NCBI GenBank assembly: GCA_963700255.1
Contig: CAVOWW010000043.1
Coordinates: 1 to 42,073 of the forward strand
Reading direction: 5' to 3'
Source of the DNA: UBA10649 sp963700255
GTDB lineage: Bacteria > Actinomycetota > Actinomycetes > S36-B12
DNA: 42,073 bases
Shown piece after piece: positions 1 through 7,821 of the stretch. The stretch's first letter is position 1. Every line of letters begins with the position of its first letter. A program made the position numbers and the translations under genes. Under the pieces are notes generated by a model. It worked only from the letters and a program-made list of their open reading frames with translations, searched no databases and was not told where the DNA came from.

Positions 1-1
1 A

Positions 2-157
2 CCCGTGCACAACGCCGAATGGTCGGGGATCACCCTCAACGCCCTCGTGGGAATCGTGCTGCTGCTCGGCGGGTCGCTGCTGCTGCGCTCGCTGGCGCGT
101 CAGCCCCTCCCCGTCGCGACCGACTCTCCCGCGCGGCCTGGGAGGAACGAGCCCTAG
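2..157 (+). CDS. C-terminal fragment of an integral membrane protein
   Basis: The window opens inside a reading frame that runs to TAG at 155-157. The visible 51 residues contain one strongly hydrophobic segment (about residues 11-29, rich in Leu, Val and Gly) followed by an Arg-containing, Pro-rich tail, as expected for the last transmembrane helix and cytoplasmic end of a membrane protein. No family can be assigned from this fragment. Its stop overlaps the stop of the convergent pirin gene by four bases. Confidence 0.5.
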   Translation, partial: PVHNAEWSGITLNALVGIVLLLGGSLLLRSLARQPLPVATDSPARPGRNEP

Positions 158-1119
158 ACGCGATGGGGCTGGATCGCACCGGCGGGCACCGTGCCCAGGC
201 GGCCGGCCTGGAAGTCCTCGAACGCCTCGATGAGCTCCGCCTGGCTGCACATGACGAAGGGCCCGTAGGCCGCGACCGGCTCGCGCAGCGGCACGCCGCC
301 GATGAGGAAGACCTCGAGGCTGGGTGAGCGGGACTCCTGCGCGGCATCGGCCTGCAGGACGACGGACTCACCGGCGCCGAGGACGGCGAGCTGGCCGCCA
401 CGGAGGGGACGACGCTCCGTGCCGACGGTGCCTGTGCCGGAGAGTGCATAGGCGAGCGCGTTGAACTCGGCCGGCCAGGGCAGCACGATCTGCGCCCCCG
501 GAGCCAGCGTGATGTGGGTGATGGCGAGCGGCGTGTGGGAGATGCCCGGCCCCGCGTGCCCGTCGACCGAACCGGCGAGCACGCGTACCAGTGCGCCGCC
601 GTCGTCGGAGGTGAGCATGGTCAGGTCGTGGCCCTGGAGGTCCTGGTACTGCGGGGCGATGCGCTTCTTGGCCCGGGGCAGGTTGATCCACAGCTGCAGG
701 CCGTGGAACAGGCCACCGGACTCGACCAGTGCCGCGGGCGGGGTCTCGATGTGCAGGAGGCCGTCACCCGCGGTCATGTACTGGGTGCCACCGTCGTCGA
801 TGGTGCCACCACCGCCGTGCGAGTCCTGGTGGATGAACTGCCCGTCGATCAGGTAGGTGAACGTCTCGAAGCCGCGGTGCGGGTGCCAGGGCGTGCCCTT
901 CGGCTCGCCGGCCGCGTACTCCACCTCGCCCATCTGGTCCATGTGGATGAACGGGTCGAGGACCTCCATCGGCACGCCTGCGAAGGCGCGGTGCACCGGG
1001 AATCCCTCGCCCTCGAAGCCGGTGGGCGCCGTGGTGACCGACGTGACCGATCGCGCGGTGGACTCCGCCATCGGGGTGAGGCGGGGCAGGGTCAGGGTGT
1101 CAGCGGTGACGGCGGGCAT
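154..1119 (-). CDS. Pirin family protein
   Basis: This 321-residue bicupin matches the pirin family. The N-terminal cupin carries the metal-binding pattern: two histidines in WHPHRGFET (H79, H81) and the downstream His-x-Glu of GLLHIETPP. The C-terminal cupin follows from about residue 185. Pirins bind Fe or other metals; some are quercetinases and others act as redox-linked cofactors of transcription or metabolism, so the substrate here is unknown. I placed the start at 1119 because GAGGAGG lies just upstream of that ATG; an upstream in-frame codon at 1155 has no such site. The gene is a single unit, convergent with the membrane protein at the window edge. Confidence 0.92.
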   Translation of the reverse strand: MPAVTADTLTLPRLTPMAESTARSVTSVTTAPTGFEGEGFPVHRAFAGVPMEVLDPFIHMDQMGEVEYAAGEPKGTPWHPHRGFETFTYLIDGQFIHQDSHGGGGTIDDGGTQYMTAGDGLLHIETPPAALVESGGLFHGLQLWINLPRAKKRIAPQYQDLQGHDLTMLTSDDGGALVRVLAGSVDGHAGPGISHTPLAITHITLAPGAQIVLPWPAEFNALAYALSGTGTVGTERRPLRGGQLAVLGAGESVVLQADAAQESRSPSLEVFLIGGVPLREPVAAYGPFVMCSQAELIEAFEDFQAGRLGTVPAGAIQPHRV

Positions 1120-1136
1120 GGGTTCCTCCTCGGGTG

Positions 1137-1142
1137 TATCTA
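1137..1142 (-). promoter_or_regulatory. Possible -10 element for the pirin gene
   Basis: TAGATA on the minus strand lies in a short AT-rich island (about 1137-1158) immediately upstream of the pirin ribosome binding site. The position suits a promoter giving a short leader. No convincing -35 box is visible, so this is tentative. Confidence 0.3.
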
Positions 1143-1199
1143 CTTTACCCTTCAACTATCCAGGCCGCCAGCCCATTCCCGGCGGGGCCCGTGCGAGCG

Positions 1200-1652
1200 T
1201 CAGTCCTCCGCGGAGCGGGACGCGATGTAGGCGCTCGAACTCGAGTTGAACAGCAGCCAGAGCACGAGCAGGTCGACGCCGACGCCGAGGGCGGCCTGCA
1301 GGACGTAGCCCTGGAACAGGTAGCCGACGCCGCCGACGAGGCTGATGAGCACGAGGATGGCCACCACGATCCGGGCCCAGTGGCGGCCACGGGCGAGGTA
1401 CACGGCCACCATGACCCGCACGAAGGCGATGGCTATCAGCAGGACACCCGCGACGAAGACGCCGACCACGACGAACTCACCGCTGATGTCGATGATCCCC
1501 TGGTTCACCAGCGCCGCCTCGACCTGGGTCGCCACGCCCGCCTGCGACATCTCCATGGCCGCCGCGATCAGGTCGAAGCCGGCGATCACCGCGATCACCG
1601 CGGCGACCCACTGCAGGACGACAGCGATCGTCAGCGTCACTGGCCGCTTCAT
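1200..1652 (-). CDS. Small four-helix membrane protein of unknown function
   Basis: The frame encodes about 150 residues with four hydrophobic segments: near residues 7-28, 58-80, 90-110 and 115-133. The N-terminus (MKRP) is basic and the tail is Ser-rich and acidic. I do not recognise a named family; it resembles small actinobacterial integral membrane proteins. I prefer the ATG at 1652 over an upstream GTG at 1661 because TAACGT lies 7 bases upstream, which fits a leaderless transcript, and no Shine-Dalgarno sequence precedes either codon. It sits between the pirin gene and the dprE operon and is transcribed in the same direction as both. Confidence 0.7.
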   Translation of the reverse strand: MKRPVTLTIAVVLQWVAAVIAVIAGFDLIAAAMEMSQAGVATQVEAALVNQGIIDISGEFVVVGVFVAGVLLIAIAFVRVMVAVYLARGRHWARIVVAILVLISLVGGVGYLFQGYVLQAALGVGVDLLVLWLLFNSSSSAYIASRSAED

Positions 1653-1659
1653 GGGCGTC

Positions 1660-1665
1660 ACGTTA
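1660..1665 (-). promoter_or_regulatory. Leaderless-type -10 element (TAACGT)
   Basis: TAACGT on the minus strand ends 7 bases before the ATG at 1652, so transcription would begin at or next to the start codon. It matches the TANNNT pattern seen before several other genes of this window. Confidence 0.45.
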
Positions 1666-1707
1666 CGCGCCGGAACGGGGTCGTGCCGTGGAACCGGTGA
1701 CCGTCGG

Positions 1708-2463
1708 CTACATCGGGAGCTTGCGGAACAGGGGGCGCGGAAGGGTCTTCAGCCCGGCCATCACGAATCGCAGGGGGCCGGGCGCGTAGACGGTCTCGCG
1801 GCCCTTGCGCAGGGCCGTGACGATGATGCGGGCCACGTCCTGCGGGTTGATCGTCATCGGCGCCTCGGCCATGCCCTCGGTCATCCGCGTGCGCACGAAG
1901 CCGGGGCGGACGACGAGCACCCGCGCGCCCGATCCGTGGAGGGCGTCGCCGAGCCCCTGCGCGAACGCGTCGAGTCCCGCCTTCGTCGAGCCGTAGACGT
2001 AGTTCGAGCGCCGGGCGCGATCGCCGGCGACGCTGGACAGGACGACCAGAACGCCATGGCCCTGCATGCGCAGCCGCGTCGCGACCCGCAGCCCCGCACT
2101 GACCGCGCCGGTGTAGTTCGTCGTCGCCACTGTCACGGCGGCATCGGGATCGGCCTCCGCCTCGGCCTGGTCACCCAGCACGCCGAACGCGAGAAGCACG
2201 ATGTCGACGTCGCCTCCGTCGAACACGTCATTGATGGCAGCGGCGTGGCTCGCGGTGTCGGTCGCGTCGAACGCCGTGGTGACCACGCCCGCGATCCCAG
2301 CGCCGCTCAGCTCCTGCGCAGCAGCATCGAGCGCGGCAGAGGGCCGACCCGCCAGCACCACTCGGCGCAGGCGCGCCCGCGGCAGCTGCTTGACCGTGGC
2401 GAGCGCGATCTCGCTGCTGCCCCCGAGCACGAGGACCGACTGGGGCTCACCGAGGGCATCCAT
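1708..2463 (-). CDS. dprE2: Decaprenylphosphoryl-2-keto-ribose reductase (DprE2-like SDR)
   Basis: This 251-residue short-chain dehydrogenase has the N-terminal Rossmann motif VLVLGGSSEIALA and the catalytic YxxxK (YGSTK, about residue 155) preceded by the active-site Ser in VLSSVAG. With NAD(P)H, DprE2 reduces decaprenylphosphoryl-2-keto-erythro-pentose to decaprenylphosphoryl-arabinose, completing the epimerisation begun by DprE1. The identification rests on the fold plus position: its ATG overlaps the dprE1 stop (TGATG at 2465-2461), so the pair is translationally coupled as in mycobacteria. The start follows from that junction; longer in-frame versions would run into dprE1. This is the last gene of the ubiA-dprE1-dprE2 operon. 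Confidence 0.9.
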   Translation of the reverse strand: MDALGEPQSVLVLGGSSEIALATVKQLPRARLRRVVLAGRPSAALDAAAQELSGAGIAGVVTTAFDATDTASHAAAINDVFDGGDVDIVLLAFGVLGDQAEAEADPDAAVTVATTNYTGAVSAGLRVATRLRMQGHGVLVVLSSVAGDRARRSNYVYGSTKAGLDAFAQGLGDALHGSGARVLVVRPGFVRTRMTEGMAEAPMTINPQDVARIIVTALRKGRETVYAPGPLRFVMAGLKTLPRPLFRKLPM

Positions 2464-3830
2464 CACAGGGACAGTCTCCTTGACTGGTCGGAGGTGAAGA
2501 CCCCGTTGGGGTCCATCTCGTCGCGGACCCGCTGCCACTCGGACAGGCGGGGGTACGAGGCCGCCATCATCCCCGGCGACATGCGCGAGTCCTTGGCGAG
2601 GTACAGGCGTCCACCTGCAGCCAGCACCTGCTCGTCGAGCCGGTCGAGGGTCGCGGCCAGGCCCTCGACGCCGGCCGGCACGTCTACCGCCAGCGTCCAG
2701 CCCGGCTGGGGGAAGGACAGGGGGGCCGGGTTGGCGGCTCCGAAGCGCTTGAGGACGGTCAGGGAGGAGAGCGCGCCGACCTGTCGCAGCGCCGCGAGCG
2801 CGTCCCGGACGAGATGACCGGCATCGTCGGGGACCGCGAACTGGTACTGCAGGAATCCGCCGGGTCCGTAGACGCGGTTCCAGTCGTTCACGATGTCGAG
2901 GGGATGGAAGAAGCCCGCGATCGGCTGAAGCTCACCGCGGCGGCTCGTCGGCGCCTTGCGGAACCACGCCTCGTTGAAGGCGCGCATGGTCAGTGGGTTC
3001 ACGAGGCCGCCCGGCACGATGCCGGGGGCGGTGGCGAGGGCCTTGGGGGTGAAGGCGAGAGGTGACTGCGCCTGCCTGCCCGCCAGCCAGTCCGCCGGCG
3101 CATGGTCGCCTCGTGTCAGGACGCCACGACCTGCCGGATGCACGCTGTCGATCCACGCCACGCTGTAGCGGTAGTCGTCGTCGTGGGCGATCATGCGGTC
3201 CATCACGTCGTCGAGGTCGCGTGCCCTCTCCGTGTCGACGCTGATGAACGAGCTCGTGATCGGGATCAGGTCGAACGTCGCGTCGACGATGACACCGGTG
3301 AGACCCATGCCGCCGACGGTCGCCCAGAACCGCTCGGAGTCGGAGTCGGGAGCGAGGACGACGAGGTCTCCGCGACCGTCCACGACCGTCATGCGCGAGA
3401 CGTGCGATCCGAACGTGCCGTCGACATGGTGGTTCTTGCCGTGCACGTCGGCGGCGATGGAGCCGCCCACGGTGACCATGCGCGTGCCGGGCGTGACCGG
3501 AACGAAGTAGCCCGCGGGAACGAGCGCCTTCATGAGTGCATCGAGACTGACCCCGCTGCCGGTGGTGACCGTGCCCGCAGCCGTGTCGAGGTCGATGGAG
3601 GCCATGGCCGAGAGGTCGAGGACGGTGGCGCCGCCGGACTGGGCTGCGTCACCGTATGAGCGACCGAGGCCCCGAGGCAGCAGCCCCCGCGGACCGGCCT
3701 GGCCGATGGCCGCCTGCACGTCCTCGGCGGTACGGACCTCGACGACCGTCGCGACGCTCGGCGAGGTGCGTCCCCAGCCGGTGATGACGCGCTCGCCGGC
3801 GCGGGGGGCGAGGGGGGACGTCAGGGGCAT
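2463..3830 (-). CDS. dprE1: Decaprenylphosphoryl-beta-D-ribose 2-oxidase (DprE1)
   Basis: This 455-residue flavoprotein is close to the 461 residues of the mycobacterial enzyme. It has the FAD-binding PP-loop near LPRGLGRSYGDAA, the flavin-contacting GKNHHVDGTFG, and the C-terminal substrate region with VLKRFGAANPAPLSFP and YLAKDSR (the lysine matching Lys418 of M. tuberculosis). DprE1 oxidises the 2-hydroxyl of decaprenylphosphoryl-ribose, the first half of epimerisation to the arabinose donor. At the position of benzothiazinone target Cys387 this protein has alanine (about residue 381, codon 2688-2690). GGGAG at the end of ubiA, about nine bases upstream, supports the ATG at 3830; the gap to the ubiA stop is four bases. 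Confidence 0.95.
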   Translation of the reverse strand: MPLTSPLAPRAGERVITGWGRTSPSVATVVEVRTAEDVQAAIGQAGPRGLLPRGLGRSYGDAAQSGGATVLDLSAMASIDLDTAAGTVTTGSGVSLDALMKALVPAGYFVPVTPGTRMVTVGGSIAADVHGKNHHVDGTFGSHVSRMTVVDGRGDLVVLAPDSDSERFWATVGGMGLTGVIVDATFDLIPITSSFISVDTERARDLDDVMDRMIAHDDDYRYSVAWIDSVHPAGRGVLTRGDHAPADWLAGRQAQSPLAFTPKALATAPGIVPGGLVNPLTMRAFNEAWFRKAPTSRRGELQPIAGFFHPLDIVNDWNRVYGPGGFLQYQFAVPDDAGHLVRDALAALRQVGALSSLTVLKRFGAANPAPLSFPQPGWTLAVDVPAGVEGLAATLDRLDEQVLAAGGRLYLAKDSRMSPGMMAASYPRLSEWQRVRDEMDPNGVFTSDQSRRLSL

Positions 3831-3834
3831 GTCC

Positions 3835-4743
3835 TCATACTCCCAGTGCACCGAGGCCGAAGAGGACCAGCCAGGCGGCGCCCATCGCGAGCAGCACCCG
3901 GTCATGCAGCACGACGTCCTCCGGAGCCTCGGCCTCCCCGCGGTCGACGTCGGCCGCGTAGCGCAGGATCGCCAGCACGAAGGGGAGCACGCTCCACTCG
4001 GCCCACGGGAAGGAGGACTCCGCGAGTCCCACCTCGAAGGCCCAGAGGCAGTAGGCGGTGATGGCGACGGCCGCGGCGGTGCCCCAGACGAAGCGCAGGT
4101 AGGCAGGGGTGTAGCCCGCGAGGCTGCGTCGAGTGTGCTCGAGCGCCCCGTTGTCACCGCGGGTCGCGTGCTCGAGCTCGCTGAAGCGCTTGCCGGCAGC
4201 CATGAACAGCGACCCGAAGCCCGCCACGATGAGGAACCAGCGGGAGATGGGCAGCTCAGCCGCGACACCGCCGGCGATCGCGCGGAGCAGGAAGCCCATG
4301 GACAGCAGGGCGAGCTCGATGACCGGCTCGTGCTTGAGGAACAGCGAGTAGGAGAGCGTGAAGACCGCATAGGCGAGAAGGACGCCGAAGAGTCCGGCGT
4401 TCACCCACAGGGCGAGTCCCAGTGAGACGAGCGCCAGGACGACGGCGGCCACGATCGCCGCGCGTGGTGAGAGGTGCCCGGCGGCAATGGGCCGAGATCG
4501 CTTGGTCGGGTGGGCGCGGTCCGACTCCGCATCCCGCACGTCATTGACGAGGTAGGTCGCGCTGGACATGAGGCAGAACGCCACGAACGCCATGAGGGAC
4601 GGGACGAGGACGTCGGGCTCGAGCAGCGACCCGGCGGCGAGGGGCGCGGCGAAGACGAGGACGTTCTTCAGCCACTGGCGGGGCCGGAGCGCGGCGATCA
4701 GCGCCGCGGCGGTGGACCGATCGCGGACGACGGCCTCACTCAT
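3835..4743 (-). CDS. ubiA: Decaprenyl-phosphate phosphoribosyltransferase (UbiA family)
   Basis: This polytopic membrane enzyme of 302 residues has the same length as mycobacterial Rv3806c. It contains the Mg-binding NDxxDxxxD motif (LVNDVRDAESDRAHPTKR) followed by the RPIAAG loop and, later, SLFLKHEPVIELAL and LLRAIAGGVA, which are diagnostic of DPPR synthases within the UbiA superfamily. It transfers phosphoribose from PRPP to decaprenyl phosphate, giving the precursor that DprE1 and DprE2 convert into the arabinose donor. The ATG at 4743 overlaps the upstream gene by eight bases and is preceded by GGACCGAG. A separate DPPR phosphatase is not visible in the window. Confidence 0.93.
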   Translation of the reverse strand: MSEAVVRDRSTAAALIAALRPRQWLKNVLVFAAPLAAGSLLEPDVLVPSLMAFVAFCLMSSATYLVNDVRDAESDRAHPTKRSRPIAAGHLSPRAAIVAAVVLALVSLGLALWVNAGLFGVLLAYAVFTLSYSLFLKHEPVIELALLSMGFLLRAIAGGVAAELPISRWFLIVAGFGSLFMAAGKRFSELEHATRGDNGALEHTRRSLAGYTPAYLRFVWGTAAAVAITAYCLWAFEVGLAESSFPWAEWSVLPFVLAILRYAADVDRGEAEAPEDVVLHDRVLLAMGAAWLVLFGLGALGV

Positions 4744-5224
4744 CTCGGTCCACGTGCTGGCCCGGCTCGGAGTCACCCACGATGCGGGCGATCTGGGGGA
4801 CCACGAGGAACCACGTCACGACGTGCATGGATGCCAGCACGATGCGGGCGAACCAGCCGACCGATGCGGGCTGGTTCAGGACCGGGATCAGGGACACCAG
4901 GGCACCGAGGGTGCCGACCCAGAACACGATCCGTCGGGCATGCGGCCACCCCCGCGCCAGCGACGCGAGCAGCGCGAAGACGACGGCGGCCACGAGGGGA
5001 ACGAGCAGGACCACGAACCACGGGACCGGCTCGGGCACGGTCCCGCCCTGGACGGCGACGGTGAACGTCATCCCGAACAGCCGTCCGATGAGGTAGATGA
5101 CCAGGCTGACCAGCCCCGACCAGCCACCGGTCACGGCGGCGGCGTAGAGCAGCTGGCGCACGGTCGGGTTCGCCGCGGTGGGCGGACCCACCGGGGTCTT
5201 CGACGCCAGCCAGGGGGAGGACAT
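4736..5224 (-). CDS. Four-helix membrane protein (DUF6069-like)
   Basis: This protein of about 162 residues has four predicted membrane helices, the last containing LASMHVVTWFLVVPQIARI. Helix number, length and the His in helix four resemble DUF6069 proteins, which have no known function; I assign this from memory at moderate confidence. It heads the ubiA-dprE1-dprE2 operon, overlapping ubiA by eight bases, so a role in envelope polymer assembly or transport is plausible but only inferred. The start at 5224 is uncertain: there is no Shine-Dalgarno, and the -10-like AAGAAT six bases upstream is a weak match to the leaderless pattern. Confidence 0.65.
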   Translation of the reverse strand: MSSPWLASKTPVGPPTAANPTVRQLLYAAAVTGGWSGLVSLVIYLIGRLFGMTFTVAVQGGTVPEPVPWFVVLLVPLVAAVVFALLASLARGWPHARRIVFWVGTLGALVSLIPVLNQPASVGWFARIVLASMHVVTWFLVVPQIARIVGDSEPGQHVDRDE

Positions 5225-5305
5225 GGGCCCATTCTTGCCATGCGAGGCCGTCTCGCGGTGCGCCAGGCCCATTTCCACGCCGCTCGATCCCTGCTCTTGC
5301 CAAAG

Positions 5306-5343
5306 TTACCGACGAGTAGCATCATTGGGTTACTGGCCGGTAA
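5306..5343. promoter_or_regulatory. Tandem palindromic operator upstream of fadE5
   Basis: Two 14-bp imperfect palindromes share one pattern: TTACCGACGAGTAG (5306-5319) and TTACTGGCCGGTAA (5330-5343), with centres 24 bp apart. The consensus TTACYGRCSRGTAR has the dyad TTAC...GTAA expected of TetR-family regulators of fatty acid genes. The second copy ends just before the GGAGG ribosome binding site of the acyl-CoA dehydrogenase. The region also separates the divergent ubiA operon, so either side could be controlled. No cognate regulator gene is in the window. Confidence 0.6.
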
Positions 5344-5359
5344 CTACGGAGGTACGACC

Positions 5360-7195
5360 ATGCCGCATTACAAGAGCAATCTGCGCGACCTCGAGTTCAA
5401 CCTGTTCGAGGTGTTCGGCGTGGCCGACCGCCTGGGCTCGGGCCCGTACCACGACATGCATGTCGACACCGCTCGCGACGTGCTGCGCGAGGTCGAGCGA
5501 CTGGCCTCCGGCCCGCTCGCCGAGCCGTTCGCCGACGCGGACCGCAATCCGCCCGTCTACGACCACGCCACCAAGAGCGTGACCATGCCCGAGAGCTTCA
5601 AGAAGTCCTACGACGCACTGATGGACTCCGAGTGGTGGCGACTCGACCTGCCGGAGCATCTGGGTGGAACCGGCGCACCCCCGTCGCTGCGCTGGGCAGC
5701 CAGCGAGATGATGCTGGGCAGCAACCCCGCCGCCTTCATGTTCATGTCCGGCCCTGGGTTCGCGTCGATCCTCGACCACCTCGGCAACGCCGACCAGAAG
5801 CGCTGGGCCGAGCTCATCATCGAGAAGCGCTGGGGCGCCACCATGGTGCTCACCGAGCCCGACGCCGGCTCCGACGTCGGCGCCGGTCGCGCGCGGGCCT
5901 TCGACAACGGCGACGGCACGTGGCGCATCGAGGGCGTGAAGCGGTTCATCACGTCCGGCGAGCATGACATGAGCGACAACATCGTCCACCTCGTCCTCGC
6001 CCGTCCCGAGGGTGCCGGGGCCGGCACCAAGGGCCTGTCGCTGTTCGTCGTCCCGAAGTTCCTCGTCGACCTCGAGACCGGCGAGCTCGGTGCCCGCAAC
6101 GGCGTCTACGCGACCAACGTCGAGAAGAAGATGGGCCTGAAGGTGTCCACCACCTGCGAGCTCACCTTCGGCCACGACGAGCCGGCTATCGGCTACCTCG
6201 TCGGCGACGTGCACGACGGCATCGCGCAGATGTTCAAGGTCATCGAGTACGCGCGCATGATGGTCGGCACGAAGGCCATCGCGACGCTCTCGACCGGGTA
6301 CCTCAACGCGCTCGAGTACGCCAAGCACCGCGTCCAGGGTGCTGACATGACGCAGATGACGGACAAGTCCGCACCGCGCGTGACCATCACCCACCACCCC
6401 GACGTCCGACGCAGCCTCATGCTGCAGAAGTCGTACGCCGAGGGCATGCGCGCGCTGATCGCGTACACCGCGTACTGGCAGGACCTGATCGAGCTGGCTG
6501 AGGCCGGCGACACCGAAATCGACCTCGACCTGGCTCTGCGCATGAACGACCTGCTGCTGCCGGTCGTCAAGGGCGTCGGCTCGGAGCGCTCCTACGAGAT
6601 GCTCGCGGTCGGCCTCCAGACCTACGGCGGCTCGGGATTCCTCCAGGACTACCCGCTCGAGCAGTACATCCGCGATGCAAAGATCGACACCCTCTACGAG
6701 GGGACCACGGCGATCCAGGGACTGGACTTCTTCTTCCGCAAGATGGTGAAGGACCAGTTCAAGTCGATCTTCCACCTCGCTGCCCAGATCACCGAGACGG
6801 TCAAGGGCGACGAGGGTTCGGGCCAGCTGGTGGCCGAGCGCGAGCTCCTCGGCAAGGCGCTCGAGGACGTCCAGGGCATCGTCGGGCTCCTCGGCCAGTG
6901 GGCCATGGCCTCGCAGCAGGACTCGAAGGAGATCTACAAGGTCGGCCTGAACTCGACCCGCCTGCTGATGGCCAGCGGCGACCTGATCATCGGCTGGCTG
7001 CTCCTGCGGCAGGCGGAGGTGGCCACGAAGGCCCTCGCCGACGGCCCGTCGGACCGTGACCGGCTCTTCTACGAGGGCAAGGTCGAGACCGCACGCTGGT
7101 TCGCCCGCAATCGGCTCCCGCTGCTGGCGGCCGAGCGCGTCATCGCCGAGTCCACCACCCTCGACCTGATGGACCTCCCGGAGGAGGCCTTCTAG
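5360..7195 (+). CDS. fadE5: Acyl-CoA dehydrogenase, FadE5-like
   Basis: The protein has 611 residues, the length I recall for M. tuberculosis FadE5 and longer than ordinary acyl-CoA dehydrogenases of about 380-400. Domain order is an N-terminal helical extension, FAD/substrate region (MVLTEPDAGSDVGAGRARA; KRFITSGEHD), catalytic segment LYEGTTAIQGLDFFFRK with the base Glu, then an extra C-terminal helical domain. It oxidises fatty acyl-CoA to trans-2-enoyl-CoA with FAD as acceptor; FadE5-type enzymes have broad chain-length range. The start is fixed by GGAGG (5348-5352) seven bases before the ATG; reading further upstream would run through the operator region. Confidence 0.93.
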   Translation: MPHYKSNLRDLEFNLFEVFGVADRLGSGPYHDMHVDTARDVLREVERLASGPLAEPFADADRNPPVYDHATKSVTMPESFKKSYDALMDSEWWRLDLPEHLGGTGAPPSLRWAASEMMLGSNPAAFMFMSGPGFASILDHLGNADQKRWAELIIEKRWGATMVLTEPDAGSDVGAGRARAFDNGDGTWRIEGVKRFITSGEHDMSDNIVHLVLARPEGAGAGTKGLSLFVVPKFLVDLETGELGARNGVYATNVEKKMGLKVSTTCELTFGHDEPAIGYLVGDVHDGIAQMFKVIEYARMMVGTKAIATLSTGYLNALEYAKHRVQGADMTQMTDKSAPRVTITHHPDVRRSLMLQKSYAEGMRALIAYTAYWQDLIELAEAGDTEIDLDLALRMNDLLLPVVKGVGSERSYEMLAVGLQTYGGSGFLQDYPLEQYIRDAKIDTLYEGTTAIQGLDFFFRKMVKDQFKSIFHLAAQITETVKGDEGSGQLVAERELLGKALEDVQGIVGLLGQWAMASQQDSKEIYKVGLNSTRLLMASGDLIIGWLLLRQAEVATKALADGPSDRDRLFYEGKVETARWFARNRLPLLAAERVIAESTTLDLMDLPEEAF

Positions 7196-7217
7196 TCGCC
7201 GTTCGTCCCGAGGGCCG

Positions 7218-7223
7218 TACGCT
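7218..7223 (+). promoter_or_regulatory. Leaderless-type -10 element (TACGCT) of copC
   Basis: TACGCT ends six bases before the GTG start at 7230. Transcription would start at the initiation codon. No Shine-Dalgarno sequence at useful spacing is present. Confidence 0.45.
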
Positions 7224-7229
7224 CACATC

Positions 7230-7821
7230 GTGAAGCGTGCGGCCCTCGGTTCTGTCCTGCTGGCCCTGGGCATCCTCATCGCCGGGCCGGCGACTCAGGC
7301 GCACGCGCACGCCGACCTCATCCTGAGCACCCCCGACGACGGGGCCGAGCTCGCCACCGTGCCCACCGAGGTGGAGCTGACCTTCAGCGAGGACCTCCTT
7401 CCCGAGACGGTGGTCGTCTCCGTCGAGGACTCGGCCGGGATGGTCATCCGGGTGCTCGAGTACGAGGTCGACGGGTCGGATGTCCTCGTCACGTGGCCCC
7501 CCGGACTGAGTGGCACCGAGTACACCGTGAACTACCGGGTCGTGTCACAGGACGGCCACCCCGTGAGCGGATCGCTGGACTTCACGGTCGCCGGCGCACC
7601 GGTTGCGACGGAGGCCTCGGCCTCGCCCGCGTCCGTCGATCCGGCAGCCGCCACCGCCGTCGGTGCCGTCGAGTCCGCGAGCACCGGCTCCGCCGCCCCC
7701 ATGGCCGCGATCGCCGCGGGTCTCGGGGTGGGCATCGCCGTCGGCTTCCTCTTCCTGGTCATGCGCCGTCGGGGGCTCCTCCGACGCGCCCGCCGCCCCG
7801 GGCCCGGACGACATGCCATGA
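7230..7821 (+). CDS. copC: Copper resistance protein CopC (frame shift in its last 20 codons)
   Basis: A signal peptide (MKRAALGSVLLALGILIAG..., cleavage after AHA) leaves a mature protein starting with His, as in Cu(II)-binding CopC proteins. The cupredoxin-like domain (HADLILSTPDDGAEL to GHPVSGSLDFTV) is followed by an Ala/Ser-rich linker and one C-terminal membrane helix (about residues 155-178). As read, the frame continues into copD. Removing one G from the five-G run near 7772 instead gives the tail SSDAPAAPGPDDMP and a TGA that overlaps the copD ATG (ATGA, 7818-7821). The span of 592 bases (3n+1) agrees with one extra base. CopC hands periplasmic copper to CopD. Confidence 0.8.

Noticed and set aside
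4568..5359. N-terminal extension of the acyl-CoA dehydrogenase upstream of 5360
   Set aside because: The open frame exists only because GC-rich DNA lacks stops; it overlaps ubiA and the membrane protein antisense, has no homology, and GGAGG marks the start at 5360.
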